From the NCBI GenBank assembly GCA_013396995.1, contig VWZP01007500.1:62001-126000 (forward strand): a DNA stretch of 64,000 nt, written 5' to 3'. Position numbers and translations under genes: made by a program. Below the pieces are notes generated by a model. That model searched no databases, was not told where the DNA came from, and was given only the letters and a program-made list of their open reading frames with translations. This stretch comes from Dicaeum eximium. Taxonomy: Eukaryota; Chordata; Aves; Passeriformes; Dicaeidae. The stretch's first letter is position 1. Every line of letters begins with the position of its first letter. Positions 1 to 9,700 of the stretch are shown piece by piece.

Positions 1-1038
1 TAATTCATCTCGCTAAGGCTGAAAGCAAAGAGCCCAGACCACATTTGGGAAGTCCCTCTGGGGCGTATTTATGCACATAAATTCAGACTCAGCTGCTCCA
101 ACTTGCTCCTTGGAAACTCCTACGTTTCCCCAAACAGGGGAGGGAGAGCTTGGCTCCCAAGCAGGCATGTGAAAGTCTGTTAGGATGCGTTATTCACCTG
201 AAATTACTTTAATAGTATTGCATTGCCTCATTTTATTTATTTTTCCTGCTGCTCTCTAAGCTTTCTTGTAGACTAATTTAATGTTACCTTTAGACACAGT
301 GTAGTGGGCCATTCCTAACAGTGAACCATAATCAGCTGCTGAAAAAATTAATGTCACCATAAGATCCAGCAGACATCCCACAGGTGACATTTATTTTTGT
401 GCACGAGCTTTGTTCATCACACACTCAGATCTGCACGGAGCTACTCTGCTGGGTGAAGTACTCGGCTGGGCGAGGCCCCAGAGCCTGACTTACAGTTCTG
501 AATTCTGACACACACATAGAGAATTGAATCAACAGGATTTGGGTGCCTCAATATTCCTGGATCAGTTGGCTTTTCAATTCTCCTTATTTTACTTCTGCCC
601 TTTTCTCTCTTTAGTGTAATATAGCTCCACATTCTGAGGTTTGAGTCTAAAGTAGATTTTCCCCTCCCTATTCTGAAGGTTTTCAGATGCAGGAATTCTG
701 TCCTGCCCACTGCAGTACTGAGGTTTCTTGCAAAATTTTTGAGCTTGGATTCCAAATTTTCTCCTTGGAAACAAACTGCCTAATGTATTTGGAGCAGTGG
801 TTTTGCAGCCATGTCTACCTAAAAGTACAAAAACAAGAACATAATGAACCCTCACCCTTTATTTAGCTTCTCTGGAGAATGAATCTGGAAAAAAAAAAGA
901 CACCTCTGGTATCTCAGTACCATATAAAATAACTCAACTCTTTATGATGCCATTTCTCTCTGTTTTAAAAGCAGTTCTGAAGTTACATAACTAGTATAGC
1001 GTAAAAAAATCATAAATACATTTTCTTTATTGTTTCAG
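1..1038 (+). other. KRT222: KRT222 last intron (partial)
   Basis: This stretch precedes the last KRT222 coding exon and ends in a good acceptor (pyrimidine-rich run, then TTTCAG ending at 1038). I see no second exon in it. The short open frames are unrelated to keratins and are interrupted in every frame. The sequence is AT-rich and unremarkable. Confidence 0.7.
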
Positions 1039-1252
1039 GACAGAAAAAGTGGATGAAGTTATTAAGGAATGGGAAGGTTCTTTCTTTAAGGACAACCCTC
1101 GCTTAAGGAAAAAGTCCGTTTCCTTGCGGTTTGATCTCCACCTGGCAGCCACAGAGGAAGGGTGTTTGCACACAAAAAAGAAAACCCTCCCCGACATTGA
1201 AGTCAGGCTGGTGATGAGGAGATCCTGCAGCATCCCATCCATCAAACCTTAA
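1039..1252 (+). CDS. KRT222: KRT222 last coding exon (C-terminus of keratin-like protein 222)
   Basis: KRT222 is an intermediate-filament-related protein lacking the usual keratin head and first coil; its cellular role is poorly defined. The exon opens after an AG acceptor at 1037-1038 with one base completing a split codon, then encodes about 70 residues and stops at TAA 1250-1252. Diagnostic stretches are EWEGSFFKDNPRLRKKS, VSLRFDLHLAAT, LPDIEVRL and MRRSCSIPSIKP, which I recognise from the vertebrate KRT222 tail. There is no ATG start here: the frame is entered by splicing and the upstream exons lie outside the window. The protein stops right after SIPSIKP, which from memory is a few residues earlier than in human. 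Position directly upstream of SMARCE1 on the same strand agrees with the human gene order. Identity is confident; the earlier stop is less certain. Confidence 0.92.
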
Positions 1253-1370
1253 CCTCAGCCAATTCCCCCAAAGCGCATCCACAACGGGCTCCGGAAATAA
1301 ACTGTAGATGGATTCCCACGGCTGCTGTCTGCTACAACCACAACATCTCACCAAGCACTTGGATCAATAC

Positions 1371-1376
1371 AATAAA
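1371..1376 (+). terminator. KRT222: Candidate KRT222 polyadenylation signal
   Basis: AATAAA lies 119 bases after the KRT222 stop codon. Further AATAAA copies occur near 2919, 3832, 3957 and 4084, so a longer 3' UTR is equally possible. The sequence alone does not decide which is used. Confidence 0.4.
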
Positions 1377-3949
1377 ACCATCTAAGTCCTTTAAAGGGTG
1401 AAGAGCAAGGGGGCTCTGATTCCAAGAAACCTAACTTCTACTGGTTTTATACTCTGGGTACAGCCCTTTCATTTTCTCATTGTTGTTGTTTTGTAGAATT
1501 TCACCAAATATTACAAAAATTAAACTAGAACTTTATAGTTCAACATATTCTGCCTTTGTAAAAGAGAACTTGTTTTCTCTTTCCAAAAATGAGAAATGCC
1601 TATTTGCTTCTCTTAATTATTCAATATTCATATAATGACTGGTGAATCCTTGCAATAATTTATATCACAGCTGTCATACTTCTAGAAATATATTTTAAAA
1701 TAATACTTTCTAACAGCAAAAACTACATACAAAAATACTCTTAAAATACATGAACTATTAACAAAGAGTCTTCTTTTAAAAGTGGCTAGTATTTTTAAAT
1801 TCCTTTTTTTCAGGCAACAACTGAGCAAAAATGTCTTTCCTCTACATCCTTATACATCCATTTTAAAAGTGTTGTTACAATCCAGTAACATTTTAGCCAT
1901 ATTGTTCCACTGATTTTGAAGCAGTAATTTCCCCTGAAAAATCAATCATTTTCTTATGTGTCCACACACACCCGTACTACAAGTCTCTTAGCCAAGGCAA
2001 ATGAAATTACTCTCTAATTGTTCCAATGGGAGGAGTCAAACAACCATTTGAATGCTGGTATTCCATTAATTTTGTTTATTATAACAATGTGCATTAAAAT
2101 ATCTTCAACAAATTCCTCTTCTGACAAACACTACAGGTAAGTGATGCTGTTGATCAAGTCCATGTGACAAGTCACTGTTACGCCAGGGTACAACTGTTAC
2201 TACTTCAAATTAACTGGGCAAAATAAGGGCTACAAATTCAAAGTACAATTCAACCAGACCCCTTGAGTACCCCCCACTCCTACCCAAAGTAGCTGTGGGC
2301 AAACACAAACCCCAGCAGAAACCCTGCACCGGTACACAGAGGAACAGCCATCCTTCTTTAAAACCTTACAGGACAAATTTCAAACAAAGACTCAAACAGG
2401 ATTGTATGAAGACAAGAATGATTGTTTGTGAGGATTCTGAAGAGGATGGACATCACAGCTCCCACTGGAACACTGGGATTGCTGGGGCTCAGAGTCTGGA
2501 AAACCCACACACAGGAATTGCTGAATTAGAGCAGCATGTAAAGGATTGACTTCAGTGTCAGTATCTGCCTTATTACTTATGGCATGTGTACAGAAGTGAT
2601 ACTGCAGATTCTTTCAGAGTTAATTTATGCTTCTATCCTCTGTTCATGGTAAGAACAATGCATCGATATTGCCCCGTCCTGTCTGTACTGTATCAAACTC
2701 GCTAATTATCCTTAACCTGAATCATGAGCTGATGTTGTTACCACTTGAGTACTTGGCATCCTGAATGTATCAGCCTGCTCCCGTATTTTCACTATGCAGA
2801 TTTTTTTTGTGCTTAGACTCTGTACATTTTACAATACTTGAATTTAAACTAAGTTTTAATTGCTTTAAGGCACTTTAAACAGGGATACGAATTTACCAAA
2901 GTAAATTATAGTACTACAATAAAAAAAGTATTAAAATGGAGTTTGGAGTCCATGCATATTTTGTGAGTGTCAATGTTTTCTCCTTAAGTGGAAAGAAATA
3001 AAAGAAAAATGCAAAATAACAGTTGCAGATAGGAAAACCTGTAGCACTGTAACAAGTGTTTTCTAAGATCCTCTCTGCAATTAGAAAAACACAAATTCCC
3101 TCAGAATCTTTACCATAACATGTGAGTGTCCTCCTGCTCCAAAACTCACTCCTTTTTCCTCGTAAATCCAGTCACCCTGGCTATTTTCTTCACACGTGAC
3201 CTCCTAATACTGACTTCAGTAGCTTCTGCTACTCTAGGCCTGGTTCAAGTGGGCATTCTGGTTTTAACTAAGTTTTCACCCCTTTCAATAAGTATCTATT
3301 TTTGCATTATTCACAAATTCCATCTCTTCAAATGTAAAGAACTCTTTTTTGTTCACGAAGTAGTGAAGTTCCACAAGTGTCAGTGTGAACTCCACATGGG
3401 CATCAAAATAATAACATCTCACCCTCATTTTTAGGTCACTTTAAAGCTGAATTTTTAAAAAAATTAACACTGAAGCTTAATACTGTGGCAGAGAATTCTT
3501 CATTTCTGTGGTTCTAATTAAATCCAGACCAGCTGAGCCTCTGCCAACCAGCACCTGCAAATGGCTGATGTAAAAACGAGTTTTATTGTCTCAATCTACT
3601 TCCCAGTGAATGTCTGTCCTCATTCCAGAGCTTATGAAACTGCTGGTAATTAAAACAGTTGGGTAAGAATTAGTTTTTACATCCCCCCTGGTGAGCACAG
3701 TGCAGTATAAACAATTCCATTAAATCAGTAAAACTACTTATATATTGTACAGGATATTAAAAAGTGTACACTGGTAAAACCTTTCACAATCACAGGATGC
3801 AACTGAGGCAAAGAGCCTCAAAAAAAAAGAGAGAATAAAACAAAGTATGAAATACGCTGGTGGCTTTGAAAACATATAATGATTTAGAACTATTAGTATG
3901 GAATGTGAGTTTCCATAAACATACTTGAACACCATGAAAAACAATTCCG

Positions 3950-4075
3950 TTTTAAAAATAAATACATTTAAAATAATTAAAATTTAAAAATTAAAGTTAA
4001 ATTTTAAATAATTAATATTTAAAAATTCAATTTTTAATTTAACATTAAATGCAATTTACACTACCAACAGAACTA
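3950..4075. repeat. A/T-only low-complexity block
   Basis: The block consists of alternating AAAT, TTTAAA and TAATT motifs with many short self-complementary pieces. It could be low-complexity decay of a repeat or a base-unpairing element; nothing in the sequence decides this. Confidence 0.6.
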
Positions 4076-5302
4076 TGTTATTAATAAACTAAAAGTGAAT
4101 GTACAAAACTAGAGGGAAACCTGGTCAAAAGCAGGGGAGAAACCAGATTATTTTTCACCTCTTACAAGTACTTTCTCACCTTTTCTTTACCTTTTCCTGC
4201 CCCAGTGAAGCTGGTGAATTAGTGTGATGTATTTTGTTGGCTGAGAAATTTTTTCAACTCTTGCTTTGATACCAAATTGAAGTCACAGATCATTCTGCTG
4301 CATGTCATTAAATGTCCACTGTGGGTACAGTCAGCAGTCTAAGCAGACGAGGGCAGAGCTCTTGTCTCTTTATTTGTTCATAAAAATAAGTTTATTTAAG
4401 CATGAAAACCGAGCCAGTGGAACTGCAGGCATCAAGAAAAATAGACCCAACATGCAGCAACCCATGTTCAGTTAGTTTTTCTTCTTTTTGCCTTCTACCA
4501 TCCTTTTGGGTCAGGCAGGAACAATCCCCCTTGTCCTTACTTCAGATTCATCCAAATTTTCCCTCAAGAATGTCTAGAAATGTATCTCATTGGCCACGTG
4601 AGAGCATTTCAATGCCAAACATCCCATTTCAACGTCAAACATTGAACATCAAACTTTCAATTTCAAGTTTCACTGCCAAAGTTTTCATATTTAATTCAGT
4701 CACTTTGATAATTTTCAGTGTAAAAGGCTCTTAAAGCTGAATGCTGAGGTCTGGAACTCTTCATTCTCCTCACACCCTCAGAGCCGCATGCTTCACCTTG
4801 TTTGATATTTGTGAGGGTTTTACCGGTGTGTGGTAACTTTGCTGATTTCTGCACGGAACTGTGGACAATCCCACTGCTCCCAGACTACTGGGCAATTTAT
4901 AATCCTGTCTGATTCAGCAGCAGAGTGTTTTGAGCTGGTCAGGCTGATTTAGTTGACAATAATCATATATTATCATATTCATTAGCCGGGGTCCATCTCG
5001 CTGCCTTCCCAGCCGTCCCTTACGCCATCCCTTTCCTCTGACATTCTCCCACACACCGGCACCTTCCCGCTGCCCTCAGGGCTCAACCTGCTCCACTCAA
5101 CCGCCTCTGGAAGCGCTGCCATGCCAAACAGCCATTTCGGTACCACACTCTGCACACACCGGGATCCCGCAGTACTGACGGACGGTTCACCTGACTCTAT
5201 CGCTGCTTTTATGGGATATTACTCGGGCTCGGACACGACCCCGCAGCGTTTTCCCGTGGCCTCACGGCAGCCGGGGGGCTGGGGAGCTTCAGGGACCGCC
5301 CG

Positions 5303-5517
5303 CTGCCCGTGAGGGGGAAACGGTGCCAAAACCCCCTCAGGGGCCGCGCGCAGCCCGTGAGGGGAAAACGGCGCCAAAACCCCCTCAGGGGCCGCGCGCA
5401 GCCCGTGAGGGGAAAACGGCGCCAAAACCCCCTCAGGGGCCGCGCGCAGCCCGTGAGGGGAAAACGGCGCCAAAACCCCCTCAGGGGCCGGGCACAGACC
5501 GTGAAGGGAAAACAGCG
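5303..5517. repeat. 48-bp minisatellite with E2F-like motifs
   Basis: Five GTGAG unit starts fall at exactly 5309, 5357, 5405, 5453 and 5501, a period of 48 bp, for about 4.4 copies. The three inner units are almost identical; the first and last are degenerate. Each good unit has GGCGCCAAAA (reverse strand TTTTGGCGCC, matching the E2F consensus TTTSSCGC) at 5370-5379, 5418-5427 and 5466-5475, flanked by the inverted 7-mers TGAGGGG and CCCCTCA. Because 48 is divisible by three, both strands show repetitive open frames that should not be read as genes. Confidence 0.95.
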
Positions 5518-5918
5518 CTAAAGCGCAGCGGGCACGAGGCGTCCGCAGGCCCTCCCTGCGCCGCAGATCGCCACCGGCAACACCACTCGGGGCACCGTGA
5601 CCGGGGTGCCCGGCGCGGGGGAAGGGGACGAGCGCAGTGCTGGGCCCGGCGGGTCTGGGGCGCCTCGGGAACCCCGGTGACGCCCCGCGAGGCAGCGCCT
5701 CCGCGCAGCTAATGGCGGGCGGGGCCGCCCCTCGCGCGGCGCTCGGGTTTCATGCCGCAGATTCGCCACGGCCCCTGGAGTCGCCGCCGTCCCGAAAGGT
5801 GCGGGGACGGCCCTGGGCCCTCAGTGGGGTGCGGGGCAGCCGAACAGGCCCCCTCTGCATAGTGAGCAGGGAGTCACCGGCGGGCCGGGGCCGGCGTGCC
5901 GAAAGTGCGGAGCAGAGT

Positions 5919-5929
5919 GCGCAGGCGCT
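5919..5929. promoter_or_regulatory. SMARCE1: NRF1-like site in the SMARCE1 promoter
   Basis: TGCGCAGGCGC differs by one base from the NRF1 palindrome TGCGCATGCGC. It sits about 55 bp upstream of the exon 1 donor, where CpG-island promoters often carry it. Use is inferred. Confidence 0.5.
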
Positions 5930-5934
5930 GTCGC

Positions 5935-5982
5935 CGCCGCCCCGGCCCGTGGGAACAAAGGGAGCGCGGCCGAGCCGAGCGG
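5935..5982 (+). other. SMARCE1: SMARCE1 exon 1, non-coding (5' end approximate)
   Basis: A consensus donor GGGTGAGT begins at 5983 in the CpG island, and the first coding exon starts only at 6715, so a short untranslated first exon ends at 5982. The transcription start is not visible in the sequence; 5935 is an estimate. Confidence 0.6.
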
Positions 5983-6714
5983 GTGAGTGCGGGGGGCCCG
6001 GCGGGGCTGACCGGGGGGCTCGGGACGGCCCCGGCCCCTCTCCGGCAGCGCTGCGGGGCTCGGGAGGACCCTTGGGCCCGGGGAGGGAGCGGTGGGGCCG
6101 AGGGGCTCCCCCGGTGGCCGCCTTGGGCCCGCTCAGGCTCCGCTCGATCTCCCGGAGCCAGCCCCGTGTGCGAGCCCGGAGCACGTCGTTAGGGGGATTC
6201 TGAAGGAGCTTGCAGCTGCCGTGGCGTTATTTGAAGAGAAACGCCGAAAAACCACATTGTTACAGCGCTGTTTGACGCACTCCCGGGTTCGGTGCTAAAA
6301 TGTTAAGCGTTGCCTGTCAGACCGCAGCTGCGGCGCTCGATTGTTGTATGTACCCTGTAAAAGAAATACATCGTTTGGTCATTTATATGTCAATATCAGA
6401 TTTCTGAAACTGTGAGTGTAAAATAGTGGTATATTCTTTTTATTCCTTACGGGACAAAATATATTTACTTAGACCCTTAAATATGAAGGTGACCTAAATC
6501 TGTGCCCTCTTGCACAGCTATTTAAGGTCAGATTCCTTGCAAAGTCCATTAATTTTTCAAGGAGATAACACCTTGGTTTCTGAAAATGCTTTTGTCTGTA
6601 TTCCAAAATTGACAGAATTTGATAATCACTCGTATTGATAGCAGGCGAAGCTTCAAAGATCTGGTGGGGGGAAAGGCACAACACTTACTAGCATGATCTT
6701 CTTTTGTCTTGCAG

Positions 6715-6765
6715 AAGTACAAATATAATGTCAGGTGGCTGAAAATTTGACTATCAAAATGTCAA
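6715..6765 (+). CDS. SMARCE1: SMARCE1 exon 2 (start codon exon)
   Basis: The exon follows the acceptor CTTGCAG ending at 6714 and ends before GTAAGT at 6766. Only seven coding bases are present: ATG at 6759-6761, TCA, and the first A of a lysine codon. The rest is 5' UTR and includes a small upstream open frame at 6728-6742. Confidence 0.95.
6728..6742 (+). promoter_or_regulatory. SMARCE1: Upstream open reading frame in the SMARCE1 leader
   Basis: ATG at 6728 opens a frame of four codons (Met-Ser-Gly-Gly) stopping at TGA 6740-6742, 16 bases before the SMARCE1 start. Such a short frame permits reinitiation and could damp translation. Its effect is inferred. Confidence 0.5.
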
Positions 6766-9700
6766 GTAAGTTTTTTTTTTTTAAGATTTTTCTTTCTTTA
6801 ACTTGATGTTTTAAAGATCTGGTTCCGCAGAACCTGTTTGTAAGATGATGCCAATATTCCTGGCATTAAAAGAAATTAGCAAGTGTAGTGACTAAACCCT
6901 TGGCCTTAAATCCTGCTGTGGCTGATTCCTGGCATATTGTTTTTGTAGGAAATCCAGATACCACAGCATCTGAATCCTGTTGGACTGCATTTTTGCTTTC
7001 CCTCCATGTAGTTGGTGTGCATATAAATGAATTCCATATTCTTCAGTCTTGTGCTTGAATAAAAGGCTGGGACTAGAGTAATGGGGGGGTTTCAATTTTT
7101 CTTTATTTCTCTTTCTTGCGTTGCTTTTTGCTGTTCAGTGGCAAAACGCAAAGTCTTTCAGAGTAGAATTTGCTTCTTTTTGTAAATTCACTTAAAAATA
7201 TTGGCCACAGCAGATGCCTAAGAATTTGTTCAGATTTTCAAGAAAAAAAAAAGTGCTTACATTTCTGTCTTAACAGAAAGGCCATCCTATGCCCCACCTC
7301 CCACCCCAGCTCCTGCAACCGTAAGTATAGTGATTTTTCTCATTAACACAGAGCCTTTAGTAACTTCTCAGAACAATAATTATGGACTTACATCACCTTC
7401 CTATATGGGAAACACAATATTAACGCGATACGAATTGTTTAAATTAATATAATTCTTTTTTGAGAAGTTTAGGAAAGAGAAGCTGAATAAATTTGTTTTG
7501 CCTTTAAGGCTGGATCTCGCAGACAGTGAATTTTCTGTGAGCAGTCACTTGTCTGAAATGACTCACAGTGGGTTGCAGCAGTACTGGAATAGTTAAGAAT
7601 CAATTGATATATTTGATTGTAAAATATCCTACTCAGCCTGTTCCCAAATCATGGGCAGACAGTGCATTTTTCCACATTTCAGTTGTACTGAGCTGCTTTT
7701 TCTTTTGCATTTGAGTGGAACGTAGGATGATGAAACATCCTGTTATATTGGGTCACAATAATGAAACGCTCCTGACGCCAGTCTTGCATTCCTTGAAGTC
7801 ACTGGTATTTTGGAGTGTAAGGCAAGGGAAACATTTTACTTTCTAGTAACGTGGCATGGCCTGACACTGAGGAAAACATGAACAGGAGCTTTGAATCCCG
7901 TCCAGTGACATTCCTGGATGTACAAAGGTGCTGCAGTACCAGTGTGCTGTGGGCAGGAGCTGTTTGAAAGTAAATGCACATCTTTGGTCACATTGCTGAA
8001 TAGTTTGGGTTTTAGGACAAATCCTTCGTACAGAAGATTGAGCAAAGATGCTGTAGTGAATATTTTTTTTTACCAAAGTAAATTAGAAAACTGTTACCCA
8101 GTAGTGTGTCCTTGATCTCTGCAGGATGGGAGTTAGAAGGAATGTGATCCTTCAAATTCATTGTGCCATACTTTACAGGAAGAGGCTTGAAAATTATATA
8201 ATACATAAATACAAGTTATGTTTTTATAAGTTTACATAAATAAAACTTGATTTGCATCGTTTGCTCAGAGTTTTCATTTTGCACACAGCGAAATAGATCT
8301 GTGGCAGTGTTAGAAGGAACATGATGGATCCACTCTGACCACTGGATTCCTGCATCGAAAGCTGTGCACACACATGTGATTCCTTTGGAATAATGCATGG
8401 ATACAGATGTTTAATGGTTCATGTTGATGTGGTACAGCCCTCCAGAAGGATACACGAAGTACATGTCAGAACTGCAACCAGTGACATGCATTTCCTGTTT
8501 TACAAGCATCTTTTATTTTCTATTTTATTTTATACAGTCCTCCACATGATGGTCTGTGCTCTGTTAATGCAAGTCACAAAGTAGCCAAATAACCTTGCTT
8601 GTTCTTCCACAGCCAGTTCCAGGTGCTGCAGTCAACAAAATCCCAGTAATTCTCAAAAGTGCAGTACTGTACCTGAAATAAAAATTCTCCATGTGATGCA
8701 AGGTAGTTCCTGGTAACAGTTAAATCCTGTCTTGCAGAAATAAAGAATTAAGCAGATGGAGATTACAATTGTCACCTGGTTTTATTGAAAATGTGTAGTT
8801 CAACATATTCAAAACCTGTTATGGTAATACAAAAAACTGTAGTAAAATGGTGCCTTATTAAGTAGTGAATGTGTATGTCATGAGCCCAGGCATACAGATG
8901 AGCACATCAGCTGCTGTGACTGAGTTAAAAAGCTTGGCAATAAAATCTCTGTTGAAGACTGACTGTTAAAGGATCATTTTGCTCTGCACTTGTGTGTTTA
9001 GAAATAAACTCCTGCAGTGTGTCTGCATTGACCTGAAACCTCCTAGTCACTGTAGCCAGCTCCTAGAACACTTCTGTTCAGTGTTTGTATGTGTCATACT
9101 TTGGTTCTTAAGAGTCCTGAACCTATTTGTCAAATTTTTATAACTGTAATCTGGAACAGGTCCAGTCAGCGAATCCCTGTGAAAGAGTTCTTGGAATGTT
9201 TATTAGGGCTGCTGGAGAGTGGGACACTGTGGGAATGACATTTAAATGTCTGGAAACACTCCAGGCTCTTGTGAATCTGAATGGAATCATAGAACCACCA
9301 CAGTCATGACTTAATCACAATTACTATTAAATAGTTTATCTATTTTTCCAACAAAATCTGATTGAGAAAGGGGGGAATAATGGGAAAAAAAATTATTTGA
9401 GGAGGGGAATACAGGGAACCTGGTGAAACTTGAGTGTCCATTGCTAAGTGAGAAGGGAATGTAAAGAAACAAGATTTTTTTTTTTCTGCGTGACTGAGGT
9501 GAGAGCAAATCAATCCACTTTAATGAATGAATGAAGATGTATTGATTAACTTCTGAATTGTCTTGGATTTGATGATGTGTTCAGACTAGTTCAAAGTCTT
9601 TAACTTACAGGTCTTACTGCAGATACAGAGTTCCTCAGCTCTGTCAGTCTACAGCCTGCCTTATAGCAGAGGGATGTCTCTGGGAATTGTCTTCAGCCAC

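Larger units (their letters stand above)
1253..5200. other. KRT222 3' UTR and KRT222-SMARCE1 spacer
   Basis: About 4 kb of AT-rich DNA without a supportable gene. It holds KRT222 3' UTR of unknown length and an extremely A/T-rich block near 3950-4075 that is made almost only of A and T runs. The open frames here (up to about 110 codons) lack similarity to anything I recognise. Confidence 0.6.
5200..6200. promoter_or_regulatory. SMARCE1: CpG island at the SMARCE1 promoter
   Basis: GC content and CpG density rise sharply at about 5200 and fall again by about 6200, in contrast to the AT-rich flanks. The island covers the minisatellite, the NRF1-like site and non-coding exon 1. A CpG-island promoter fits a broadly expressed chromatin-remodelling subunit. 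Open frames inside it on both strands (up to 188 codons) are composition artefacts. Confidence 0.85.

Noticed and set aside
5219..5521. Repetitive open frames on both strands over the minisatellite
   Set aside because: The 48-bp unit is a multiple of three, so open frames are copied with it; there is no start context or similarity to a protein.
5637..6203. Open frames of 188 and 144 codons in the CpG island
   Set aside because: Stop codons are rare in such GC-rich DNA; no domain is recognisable and frames exist on both strands at once.
9280..9300. GGAATCATAGAA, resembling a CR1 end
   Set aside because: The match ends after about 12 bases and the following sequence is not CR1.
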